Shown here: one piece after another, positions 13,032 to 24,219 of the stretch
Numbering within the stretch: position 1 is the first letter of the stretch
How the letters are laid out: every line of letters begins with the position of its first letter
Source of the DNA: Calendula officinalis
Lineage: Eukaryota; Streptophyta; Magnoliopsida; Asterales; Asteraceae
Reading direction: 5' to 3'
DNA: 64,000 bases
NCBI GenBank assembly: GCA_963853835.1
Contig: OY970832.1
Location: 31,012,208 to 31,076,207, forward strand
The notes under the pieces: model-generated
Database searches by the model: none
What the model saw: the letters and a program-made list of their open reading frames with translations, nothing else
What the model was told of the DNA's origin: nothing
Position numbers and translations under genes: made by a program

Positions 13032-14141
13032 TGATGGATTTATGTGCACAGTTAGTCAACCTATGGTGATACATCCACGCCTACGAAACACTTAAGGGTC
13101 ACACCGGTGAGTGCATGTAATACGAGTAAGATATGTAATGATACTTGGAAGAGGAATGATTCATAATAGTCATTTATGAATCAAGTTAAGTTCAACTTAT
13201 TACTAGATTAGTTTATCTAACTAATTAATACTAGTATTTGTACATTTACTAGTTGAGTAAATATACAATGTGTTAATAATAGATTATCCATAATATGATT
13301 TAAAGTAATTAAATCATATGGCAATTGGATAATATTATTGTCTAAATTATATAAAGGTTATTATATAATTAATTATTAAAAGTATTAAATACAAGTATAT
13401 ATTTCGTGTATGTATAATACCGAAATATATTAGGTATTAATACTAGACATTTAATAATTAAGTGGGACAATAATAAATAGTTAAAGTATAAGGGTTTAAT
13501 GTGTAAAAGGATAAGTTTAATTAAGTATTAAACTTAATTAAACTATAAGGGCCCTAAGTGAAAGTTATTCTATTATAAGTAGAAGGCTTGGGGTTCCCTT
13601 ATTCCTTGCTCCAAAAACCGAAACCCTAGCCCGATACTTCCTCCTAGTTTCGGCCGAACCCCACACAAGAACACAAGCATTGTGTTCTTCGTGTTCTTCG
13701 TTCGTTCTTCATGTTCTTCATAGTTCTTGAAGATCCAAGTTCATTGCATCAACCAACTAGAAGGTTTCTCGTTGTGTTCATCATCAATGGACTTACTTAA
13801 GCAAGATTAAGGTATGTTTTGGAAAACCCTTTTCCTCCTTCTCCCTCTTGTTCGAATTCGACCACCAAGAACCCTAGGGTTCTTGGTTGGCCGTCGAATA
13901 CACACAAGTATGTGTGTGTGTTCAAGTTTTTCGTACAAGGTTTCTTTCTTGTTAATCTAGTCTATATTCCTAAGATCCCAATCCTTTAGGGTTTAAGGAT
14001 TAAGTTTAATCTCAGTTCCGCTTTAGGGATTAAACTAGCTAGTTGGTTTAACCTACAAGAGTCATGTTCTTGTCCGTATGGTCGAACCAAGTATACTAGG
14101 AGGTTGACCCAAGTGGTCAATCTGTGTTATGAAACCCTTCA
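13032..14141 (+). mobile_element. 3' LTR of the TR-GAG element (1110 bp)
   Basis: Starts TGATGG just after the polypurine tract AAGTGGGAG (13021-13029) and ends CCCTTCA at 14141, so it has TG...CA ends. The last 179 bp match 6855-7033 directly; the first ~900 bp match 5967-6854 in reverse complement. It carries GTTCTT-rich simple sequence at about 13676-13730 and the palindrome 'accctagggt'. It ends inside the reverse transcriptase codons of the minus-strand copia element, so it inserted there. The other flank is lost, so the target duplication cannot be checked. Confidence 0.85.
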
Positions 14142-16520
14142 CATACCACGCATGAGGAGCTTGTTTTAAACCATATAATGCTTTGTCGAGAACATACACA
14201 TAATTAGGAAAGTGTGGATCTACAAAACCTTCGGGTTGATGAATGAAAACTTCTTCTTTTAAAATACCATTAAGGAAAGCAGTTTTCACATCCATTTGAT
14301 ATATTGTAAAATTCTTATGTGCTGCATATGCCAAAAATATTCGAATAGCGTCTATGCTTGCAACCGGAGCAAATGTTTCTTCAAAATCAATGCCCTCCTG
14401 TTGAGAATAACCTTTTGCAACCAGACGTACTTTATTATGAATGACTATCCCATTCTCATCTTTCTTGTTCTTAAATATCCACTTTGTACCAACAACAGAC
14501 TTTCCGGGTGGTTTCGGAACCAGACGCCAGACTTTTAAACGTTCATATTGATTGATTTCCTCTTGCATTGCAAGAATCCAGTCTGGATCTGAGAGAGCCT
14601 CACTAACATTCTTAGGTTCAATGGAACTTAAGAAAGATGAGTGTTGACATTCATCAGCAGTTGCCCTACAGGTTTGAACAACCGAGTCAGGATTTTCAAT
14701 TATTTGATGTAGAGGATGCTCTCTCGTCCATTTTAGAGAGTGAGAAAGTGGACGTTGACCCGGAATGACGTTCGAGGTATAAGTGAATTCAGGATGTGGG
14801 ATTATTGTAGTTTGAGCATTGGATGTAGAAGGTGGAGGGTCAACACGTTTAACGTGGAATTAGGAGAAATCAATCACCAAAGGGTGGAGCTTGTGCTGGA
14901 ACTAAAGTTAACTCTGTAATAGCAGCAGCAGGTGAAGCAGGAGGTGTAGGAATATCCGGAGAGGATTGGTTTTCCATTGATGAAGCAGGATCCAACTCAG
15001 ATAAAGTGATATTTGGAGCAGCAGATGTTGGAGATGGAGAATCATTAGAACTTGAACTTTGCATATCAGGTACAGTGACAGATTGAGCATCAACTACTGA
15101 GGTGATGGGAACCCCAGCCTCCGCAAGTAGTTTATGTCGAATGTTATGATATTCATCATAGAAATGTTCACACAAAATATCATAATCATTTTCCGATGTG
15201 GAAGGAGACGACGAAGGTAAAGGAATTTCAATGTTTGTTGTCAGTGAATCCAGAGGAAAAGTCTCATCAAATGTAACATTGACACTTTCTCGTATCGTGC
15301 GATTTGAACGATTATATACTCTAAAGGATGCGGATTCACGTGAGTACTCCACAAAAGTTCCTTCATCAGCTTTAGCAGCAAATTTATTCAAGTTGTTTTA
15401 TCATTCAGAATAAAGCAATGACTCCCAAAAATATGGAAAAATTTAACATTTGGAATACGTTTATTGATCGGTTCATATGGAGTTTTGTTGTAGGTTTTGT
15501 TGATGATTGAACGATTTTGAGTAAAGCATGCTGTACTGATGGCTTCAGCCCAAAGGGATAATGAGAGTTTTGAAAATGAAAGCATGGTACGAGAAGCTTC
15601 AACTAAGGTACGATTTCTTTGTTCTACAACTCCATTTTGTTGTGGAGTGCGGGCAACGGAAAATTGATGAGTTATACAGACGTATTCAAGGAAAGAATCC
15701 AGAGTGTCATTCTTAAATTCAGTACCATTGTCAGTTCGAATGGTGTGAACTTTAGAATCCAAATTGGTCTGTGTTTTCTTGATGAAGGCAATAATGATAT
15801 CAGTAGCTTCATCTTTGGTACGTAAGAAATGAATCCATGTGTAGCGAGAATAATCATCAATAATGACAAGACATAACGTTTACCTACTAAGGATTAGACA
15901 CTCATCGGACCACATAAGTCCATGTGAAGTAGTTCAAGTGGTTTGGAAGTACTGGGAACTGGTTTGGACATATGAGACTTTTTAGTCATTTTTCCCAGTT
16001 CACAAGACGAGCAGAGATGATCTTTGTCAAATGCGACATCTGGAAGACCAGACACATGGCCACCCTTTACTAATTTATTGATCGTTTTGAAATTAAGGTG
16101 TGAAAGACGGCGGTGCCATAGCCATGACTCATTAGACGTTGCTTTGGAAATTAGACATACTTCCTCCAGTGGAACCACATCATTTAAATTGATAATAAAC
16201 AGATTTATCTCACGGGAGCCAGTAAGAAGTTCTTTCCATGCATAAGTTCGAACAACACATTTGTTTGTGCGAAAATTAACTTCCAAAGTTTTATCACATA
16301 ATTGACCAATACTAAAAAGATTGTGAGCAACATCTTCGACATAAGTCACATTTCGAATGTTTAAATTGTGACGAATGATAACGTCAATACCCATGATGGT
16401 GGTTAAATGGTCATTCCCAAACCGAACAGTTCCCAAATATTTTTCTCTAAAATTTGTTAATAATTCCTTGTTACCGGTCATATGTCTTGAACATCCAGAA
16501 TCAAGATACCAGGTATTCTA
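14142..16520 (-). pseudogene. pol: Copia polyprotein remnant: protease, integrase, reverse transcriptase
   Basis: In minus-strand order: a protease core (WYLDSGCSRHMTG, near 16480-16515); a GAG-pre-integrase zinc region with WLWHRRLSHLNF and later CSSCELGK (15894-16481); the integrase core with IRTDNGTEF and TPQQNGVVEQRNRT (15388-15762); a variable linker (14870-15391); and the start of the reverse transcriptase with GTKWIFKNK, RLVAKGYSQ, YQMDVKTAFLNG and ALYGLKQAPHAWY (14142-14568). The frame is broken several times (for example near 14840, 15390 and 15880). The catalytic RT centre and RNase H are absent because the TR-GAG element interrupts it after the AWY codons. The family is Ty1-copia, possibly Tork-like. 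This copy is non-functional. Confidence 0.88.
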
Positions 16521-16715
16521 CATAAAACAATTAAAACAATTTAGGTACCCAATCAGTTATCAGTCCTGTTCGATTAGTAAGATCTGTTTTATGTTGTGTT
16601 TATTGTATGATAAATTCAGAGATTTGGAGAACTGCAAGGAGGCAGTTCTGTTGTTGTTCGTTTAACAACCCATTCGAAAGATTTCACAGGAGATTGTAAA
16701 ATCCATTTTGATTGT

Positions 16716-18115
16716 TCATTTTGATCCATTTGTATTTAATAAATGTGGATGATTTTTGACGCATCTTGTGAGAAGTAGATGAGGAACCAGAATTAGACGA
16801 TTTAGATGTAGAAACTTCTCGATAAACAAGACGACGAACAGATGAAGATTTAGCGGAAATTGGTGGGTTTTATTGTTTAAGAGTAGATTTTTGTGGACGA
16901 GAGACATATGTCTTGCATGGATGTGGAAAACAAGTATTACACGATTTAATGATTTGACCAGATTAATGCAGAACATTGTTTCGAGGACCACATGGAGCAT
17001 CAATCTTAATGAAATATCGTTCATCATATTAAGAAATCGGTTTATTAGTTTTTCTATCAAAATATACCTTTTGCCAGTTTTATCATATTTAACAAACATA
17101 TTATCAAAACTAACAGAGTAATTAACTGGACGATAAACTGCAGCATCATAAACATTTCCATACAACGTTTTAAGAGAAATAAAATCTGATGAGTTATTAC
17201 ATTTATTCGAATTAGAAATAGAAGAAGCTAAAAACGAAGGGGATCTAGACTTCTTAAGCTCCTTGAACTTAAGCATACTAGACCCAGATGACTTAGACTT
17301 CTGAAATTCCTCAACTCTGTGGACTCCGACGGGGATGGGCTTCTTAAGCTTGGATTCTAAGGTTCTATCTGAAACATTTAAAACATTTGAATTAGAGTCT
17401 CGTTTTATAATATCTGGAATTTTGTTAGTAGAACATTTGTCATTGAGTGACACTCAGGTTTTTGAGATTCACTTTGAACTGGACGAGAATTTATTTCAAC
17501 AAGTTTATCTTCTAATTCATAAATTTTGGATTGGAAAACTGATTTTTTTCTTTATCAAAAGCCTTATGTGTTTCATCAATTTCAGTTTCCAATAGACAAA
17601 TTTTCTTTTCTAGAATTAGATATGGTACATAAATCTTAGGTTTTACTGTTTGTTGAAGAACAACATTTCCTTGAATTTCAAATTCTTCTGGTTTAATTAT
17701 TGGAAAATAATCTTCATGTTCAAATTTAGCCTTTTTAGTTTCATATGTTTTATTCAATTCATCATAGTTAAAACTAATTTGTGCATTCTCCTTCTTTGCT
17801 CTATTGAATGTCTCAATTTCTTCTTCCTCATTTGTCATTCGAATAGAGCTCTGCCAGATATCTAGATGCGTGTATCTGTAATCATACAGTGTTGGAAGCA
17901 CATTACACGCCTTTCTAAGATATCATGGGTTATCAACTCCTAGCCCTTCTTTTGAGTTGTAGTATTTGAAATCTTTAGGCTTATTCAAATGAATAGTTTG
18001 AGCAGTTTGTCCTCGTTTGACGATTATTTCTTCAAGATATTCATCTTCAAAACTTCAAAAACCTTCAGAAATGGATCAATTGAACACGAATTTGGATCTG
18101 TTCCTATTGGATTAT
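16716..18115 (-). pseudogene. Decayed copia gag region
   Basis: Minus-strand fragments between the primer-binding site and protease include a charged, probably coiled-coil stretch (17512-17901, rich in Glu/Lys) and a linker with KLKKPIPVGVHRVEEF (16716-17453). Stop codons and shifts separate them, and the conserved N-terminal UBN2 block and zinc knuckle are not recognisable, suggesting an internal deletion. The gag assignment rests mainly on position between the primer-binding site and protease. Confidence 0.6.
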
Positions 18116-18127
18116 GCTCTGATACCA
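18116..18127 (-). promoter_or_regulatory. Primer-binding site of minus-strand copia element
   Basis: Plus-strand GCTCTGATACCA is the reverse complement of TGGTATCAGAGC, the exact initiator tRNA-Met primer-binding consensus, two bases from the LTR end at 18130. Confidence 0.9.
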
Positions 18128-18129
18128 AT

Positions 18130-18400
18130 TGAGAGAGCTAAAACTAATCATGTTCATGTTGATTCATTATGATTTGAAGATCTAGTAGGTGTGAGTGGGT
18201 GTTTTAGAGAGAGAGAGAGAGAGAGATCTAGAGAGAAGGAGGAGAGAAGTTGGAGCTTTCAAAATGGTAATGCATTGAAAGTGTGGGAAAACTTACATTA
18301 TCATGCTTAACCCATGGTATTTATACCATCTATCACTAATCATCACTAACTAGTTTAATTAAGCCTAATTACACATTTAAGCACAAAACTAGTCCTAACA
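18130..18400 (-). mobile_element. 5' LTR of minus-strand copia element (271 bp)
   Basis: On the minus strand it begins TGTTAGGACTAG and ends TTAGCTCTCTCA, next to the primer-binding site. A TATA box (minus TATAAATACCATGG, plus about 18313-18327) and a GA/CT microsatellite (about 18209-18226) fit a short promoter-bearing copia LTR. The matching 3' LTR is not in the window. Confidence 0.82.
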
Positions 18401-18474
18401 CTCTATTTATACTTGCATCAGCTACCAAAGCTCCAACGATCATTTATTATGTTTATATTGTGAATGTTTGAAGT

Positions 18475-20242
18475 TGTAATGACCCGAAATTTGTGAATAA
18501 ATAACTTATGTAAAAATATGATAAATAAGGATAAATCATTTAATGGACGTGGAAAATGGTTTCAAGTCGTTTGGACGTCGTATGAGAAAGTTATGGGCGA
18601 AACCGGATCGAAACGGGAAGCAAAAGTTGCAGCCCTGCTGCATTAGTCAAGATAGCGTCGCTATCTATGAGATACCGACGCGAAATGTTGGTCGCCAGAC
18701 AGAGGTCCGAAATAGCGAACGCGAAATCGAAATTCAGAGATAGCGTGAGGGATAGTGACGCTATCGGGTGACGCGATTTAACCCGGGTTCATAAATAGCG
18801 GCGCTATCTGGGAGATAGCGACGCGATCTTCTCCTGTGCAGCATTAAAGTCGGGTTTTAGCTCATTTAATGCCACTGTTAACCCTAGTTTCTCTCCCAAA
18901 GAGTGTGTGAACGTTTTTGAGTGCAAAGGATCATTTGGAGCTGATTTTTTGGTCAAATCTCGTGATTGTTCACTCCTAGTGGAAGATTAAAGGTAAATCT
19001 TCACTCCTTGATCTTTGTAGCTTTAGATCTATGGATTTCTTGGCTTGGGTTTGAAACCCTAGTTCTTGGGTTGGTGATTTATGGTTAAATAAAGGTTGTA
19101 TACACTTAGTAGATGGTATTTTAACAAAGGAAACAAGGGTATGGTTAAGATTTGTAAGAATCTTAAGGTTGGTTAAACCTAAGGTTTTGGAAACCACCAA
19201 AATTAGGGTAAAGTGTTAATAAGTGGTGTCTAGAGATAAATGGACACATTGTTAGTAGTATGTGATATTGAACAATTTGTGATTGTTGTATTAGGCTTTT
19301 GGTGAAGTCTTGGAAGGTTGACCAAATTGTTGAAGCAAGAGATTGGTGTAAAGAACATGATTGGTGCATCATATTGCTAAGGTGAGTACGTGTGGACTTT
19401 ACTGAGTACATAGCTATAGAAATGTATTTCCTTTACTTGCATTTAGCCTAGTTAATTATGTGTGTAGACTTATTGTGTTGAGTTAGTTTTACACTATGGT
19501 TAATAGTTAACTAACATGTTTGATGATAGATGTGACCGCTAAAGGCTTGATTGCAATAACTGTTGAGTTATGGTAAGATTGAGATGATATGATGATGCGG
19601 GGGATCCCCGGTCATGAGGATATGGAATGGGGAGCATTTGGGCGGATCTCCGTCGGCCCATTCCATGATAGTAGTCTTGCTAACTGGAGGTAGTCCGTCG
19701 CGCAAGGCATGTATTGGTAGATTGGGTGATTCCCTCTTGTCTTTACCTTGAGGCTTATTAATGCGGGGGATCCCCGGTTAATAAGTCAATGTGGTTCTAG
19801 TTAGCTCGGGGGCAACCCGATAACTTGATATGATTGCTAGTGAAGCAAGGTTGATAGAGTCACTATAGGGTGACTAGTTAGACGGACGAGATGTATATTT
19901 GTGTGTTTACATACTATGTGATCTTTGTTATTATCGGGGTCTAAAACCCATGTATCTCACGAGACTTTCTTGTCTCACGTACTCCTTGTTTGTTTGCTAT
20001 GTACTCAGGTTCGGGATCGAAGGTTTAGGTACGCATGGATAGAGATGCGGGGCCTAGAATAGAAGAGCACTAGATTGGATTTAAACTTAGCTTTGGTTTT
20101 GACATATTTTGTAACACCAAAACTTATACTCTGATTTCATACCAAAGGTTTTTGTAAATCCATATTTTGGGAACAATTCTTCTATTTAATGAAAGTGATA
20201 TATTTTGGCCAAATGTTTTATTATAAAATTTGAGGTGTTACA
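18475..20242 (+). mobile_element. 5' LTR of plus-strand Tekay-like gypsy element (1768 bp)
   Basis: Starts TGTAATGACCCGAAATTTG and ends GAGGTGTTACA, then a primer-binding site. It is homologous in layout to 28940-30593 (inverted) and 32467-34745. Conserved anchors are 'gataaataaggataaatcattt' near the start, 'attaaagtcgggttt' near 18844, and 'acccatgtatctcacgagac' near 19947. Between anchors lie palindromic 'gatagcg' modules (18645-18830) and two copies of 'atgcgggggatccccggt' (near 19595 and 19760). Confidence 0.88.
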
Positions 20243-20245
20243 ACT

Positions 20246-20257
20246 TGGTATCAGAGC
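20246..20257 (+). promoter_or_regulatory. Primer-binding site of plus-strand gypsy element
   Basis: TGGTATCAGAGC, exact initiator tRNA-Met complement, starting 4 bases after the LTR end. Confidence 0.92.
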
Positions 20258-20492
20258 TATAGTTTAAGTGAATTTGGTTGGATGACCATCTTAGTCTTAG
20301 ACTGTAGCATTAGGAATGCTAGATTCCTTGAGATTATAGGTTGACCTTGAGACTTTATGCTAAGTTTAGGGTTGAAACTAGGGGACCTATGAAAGTTGAT
20401 ATGATTTTGAATGTTGAGTCTTATGGGACTAATGGATTGTACATGAGGTACTGATTGTTTAATGTCTTTCGTATAGTCGAGAATCGAGAGAA

Positions 20493-23400
20493 ATGATGAA
20501 CACTCGTAGGAGTGGGAAAGCCCCGGAGGGCGGGGAGGAGGAAGCACCTCGTGTCGAGGTGGTGGTTGAACAAGATAGTCCACCATCGATGCACCGGGTG
20601 GATGAATCGAAGGTCGGAGCTAATAAGACTCGGGTAACTATGGCGGACCTCCAAACTATTATTGATCAAATCAAAGGGACGGTGGCCGAGGAGTTGCACC
20701 GTATAATGGGGAACCGTGATATGACGGATGATGACCGTGAGTCCGAGGCTAGGTCGGATGAGAGGACCGGGGGTAGTGGCACCGGTGAAAGGAAATCCTC
20801 CACGGGTGGTCAAAGTTATGCTAGGGCAAGCCCGATGAGAAAGAAGGTTGCTCGTTTAAATCCTTCATGGCTTGTAAGCCAAGTGTGTACACGAGTAGTT
20901 CGGACCCGAAAGTGACTATGAGGTGGATCCGAGAGACCGAGCGGGTCATCGGAAGTAGCAAGTTTAAGAAGGCCGATATGGTGACGTATGCGTCACAATT
21001 ATTGAAGGAGGATGCTATGGTTTGGTGGGATATAGTTTATGAAACCCTCAGAAGGGAGGTTGTTGAGGTATTGACGTGGGATGAGTTTACCACGAGATTG
21101 AAGAAGAAATTTTGTCCCGAAAGGGATTTGGAGAAAATGCATGAGAAGTTCGTGACCCTTAAGAAGGGTGATATGTTGGTGGAAGAGTACTCGAGGGAGT
21201 TCACGAGATTGCTCCCGTTTGTTGCTAAAACCTACTCGGATGAGAGGTTGAGGGTGGTCCGGTATGCTAGTGGGTTACCGTGGGACTACCAATTGGAGGT
21301 TAAGCGGGCGGTCACACTTGATGAGGCCATTAGTGCCGCCCGGGGTGTCGAGGAGGTGAATGTGGCACGGGTTGTCGAGAGGGACCATGTGGGCGAGAAG
21401 AGGAAAGTCGAGAATGGCTCAAGTACGTTCAAGAAAGGGAAGGTTCACATCGAGCTTCTCTAAGCAAGGAAGTGTTGGCTCGTGCAACAAGTGCGGGAAG
21501 ACTCATGCTGGCGTATGCCGAGGGGAGTCTAAGACTTGCTTCAATTGTGGGAAGCCGGGGCACATGGCCCGAGAATGCAAGTTTAAATCAATGGCCGAGG
21601 TGGAGTGTTTCTCGTGCCACGAGAAGGGACACTATAGTAATGTGTGTCCGAAGAAGGGGACCGAGTCAATGGTGTCCACGGCTCAAAAGAAAGTGGAACC
21701 AGCGAAGGTGAACGGGCGATCCTTCCAACTTACTCGGGAGGAGGCGAAGGAGGCACACGATGTGGTGTCAGGTACTTTATTCATTAACTCCTTGCCAACT
21801 TATATCTTGTTTGATACGGGTTCCAATTATTCATTTGTGTCTCATGAGTTTGGTTGTAAGTTGAATGTGCCGTCCGAAAAGTTAGATGAAATGTATGAGA
21901 TAGAGGTAGCCAATGGAAAAACCTCGATGGTTGAATGTATTTATAGAAATTTTGAATTAGAAATAGATGGGAAAAAGGTTAAGGTCGATTTATTGCCAAT
22001 GGGAATAAAGGCTTTCGACGTGGTTATTGGTATGGATTGGTTGGGTTTGCACCGAGCCAAGATATTGTGTGATAAGAAGATAGTGTCGATCAAGACTCCC
22101 GAGAACGAGAAAGTATATGTATATGGGGAAAAACAACACCACATGCCTAATGTGATTACCGCCATCAAGGCAAGGAAATGTTTATCAAAAGGTTGTGCAT
22201 CGTTTATTGCATATGTGTTAGATGGCCGAAAGGAAAAGAAGGTGGTTGGTGATGTTAAAATCATTCGGGATTTTCCCGAGGTGTTCCCCGATGATTTACC
22301 AGGTTTTCCACCGGAGAGACAAGTTGAGTTCAAGATTGATCTAGTGCCGGGGGCGACGCCGATTGCTCGTGCTCCGTATTGTTTAGCTCCCACCGAGATG
22401 CGCGAGTTGATGACTCAGTTGCAAGAATTGTTAGATAAAGGTTTTATCCGTCCGAGTTCGTCACTGTGGGGTGCCCCGGTGTTGTTTGTCAAGAAGAAAG
22501 ACGGTTCGATGAGAATGTGTATCGACTACCGTGATTTGAATAAGGTAACTATAAAGAACCGTGACCCGTTGCCGAGAATTGATGACTTGTTCGATCAATT
22601 GTAAGGTGCTAGTTATTTCTCAAAGATCGATTTGAGGTCGGGTTACCACCAAGTTCGGGTGAAAGAAGGCGACACCGAGAAGACGGCCTTTCGTACGCTG
22701 TATTGTCACTATGAGTTTCTAGTCATGCCGTTTGGCCTTATGAATGCGACGGCTATTTTTATGGATTTGATGAATCAGGTTTGTAAACCATTTCTCGATA
22801 AGTTTTTGATTGTGTTCATCGATGATATTTTGATTTATTCGAAGAACGAGGAAGAACACTAGAGTCATTTGAGACTTGTGTTGGATGTGTTGAAACGGGA
22901 GAAGTTGTATGCCAATTCTCGAAGTGTGAGTTTTGGTTGCGGGAAGTACAATTTCTAGGCCACGTGGTATCACGTGATGGTATTAAAGTTGATCCTTAAA
23001 AGATTGAAGCGGTGTCGATTTGGGAGGCTCCGAGAACTCCTACCGAAGTAAGAAGTTTCCTTGGGTTGGCCGGGTATTACCGAAGATTTATTCAAGACTT
23101 CTCGAGAATTGCGGTCCCACTCACGAAGTTGACAAGAAAAAGTGAGAAGTTTGTGTGGGATAAGAAGCAAGATGAAGCGTTTAGCGTGTTGAAAGAAAAG
23201 TTGTGTAACGCGCCGATTCTCACAATACCAGATGGTATGGAAGATTTTGTGGTGTATAGTGATGCTTCAAATCAAGGGCTCGGTTGTGTGTTGATGCTAA
23301 GGGGTAAAGTGATCGCGTATGCTTCACGGCAATTGAAGGATGCGGAAACGAGGTACACGACACACGACTTGGAGTTGGCGGCGATCGTGTTTGCCTTGAA

Positions 23401-24219
23401 ATTGTGGAGGCATTATTTATATGGTACTCGGTGTACGTTGTACACGGATCATAATAGTTTGCAATTTGTGTTTACTCAAAAAGACCTTAATATGCGATAA
23501 AGAAGGTGGATCGAGTTGATCAACGACTATGATTGTGAGATCGTGTACCATGCGGGAAAGGCGAATGTTGTAGCCGATGCCTTGAGCCGAAAAGTCTATG
23601 AGAAGCCGATCAAGGGAAGGTCAATGCGTATCGAAGTCGTCTCGAGTATCATCGAAAGAATCAAGAATGCTCAACGGGAAGTTATGGGAAAGGAAGAGTT
23701 AAGACAAGAACAGTTGGGTAAGAACCAACATTTTGTGGAGAATGTACAAGGGTTGAAAACCGTAGGTGGTCGAACTTGGGTTCCCAAGTTCGGGGGTATC
23801 CGAAAGGAGTTATTGCATGATGTGCACAAGTCAAAGTATTCAATTCACCCGGGGAGTACAAAGACATATCAAGATTTGAAGCGGGCTTATTGGTGGCCCG
23901 GGATGAAGATGAGGGTAGCCAAGTACTTCTCGAAGTGTGCCACGTGTGCCCAAGTGAAAACCGAGCATCAAGTACCGTATGGGGTATCTCAATCATTGCA
24001 AGTACCGGCCGGAAAGTGGGAACACATAACTATGGATTTCATAGTTGGGTTGCCAAAGACGAGTAAGGGTCATGATGCCATTTGGGTCATAGTTGACCGG
24101 TTGACCAAAAGTGCGTTATTTTTAGCCATTCGGGAAACTTTGCCACTTGAGAGGTTGGCTAAGTTGTATGTTGATGAGGCGGTTCGACTCCACGGGGTTC
24201 CATTGTCGATTGTATCCGA
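20493..24219 (+). pseudogene. Tekay-like gypsy gag-pol, disrupted and truncated in integrase
   Basis: Domain order: Gag (20493-21463) with RWIRETERV and FCPERDLEKMHEKFV; zinc knuckles CFNCGKPGHMAREC and CFSCHEKGHYSNVC (about 21537-21650); protease ILFDTGSNYSFVSH (about 21805); reverse transcriptase with VLFVKKKDGSMRMCIDYRD and active site FIDDILIYS (about 22818); RNase H VYSDASNQGLGCVL (about 23252); integrase HPGSTKTYQ, CATCAQ and TMDFIVGLP. The open frame breaks near 20860 and 21455 (shifts), at stops 22602-22604, 22860-22862 and 23498-23500, and near 22910 and 22997. The sequence stops at the IVSD residues, the second catalytic Asp of the integrase, where it joins the minus-strand element at about 24220. 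Chromodomain and 3' LTR are missing. The Tekay chromovirus lineage is inferred from RT and RNase H wording. Confidence 0.9.

Noticed and set aside
12763..13095. 110-codon open frame before the TR-GAG 3' LTR
   Set aside because: No recognisable domain, it runs through the polypurine tract into the LTR, and it has no counterpart elsewhere; treated as part of the element spacer.
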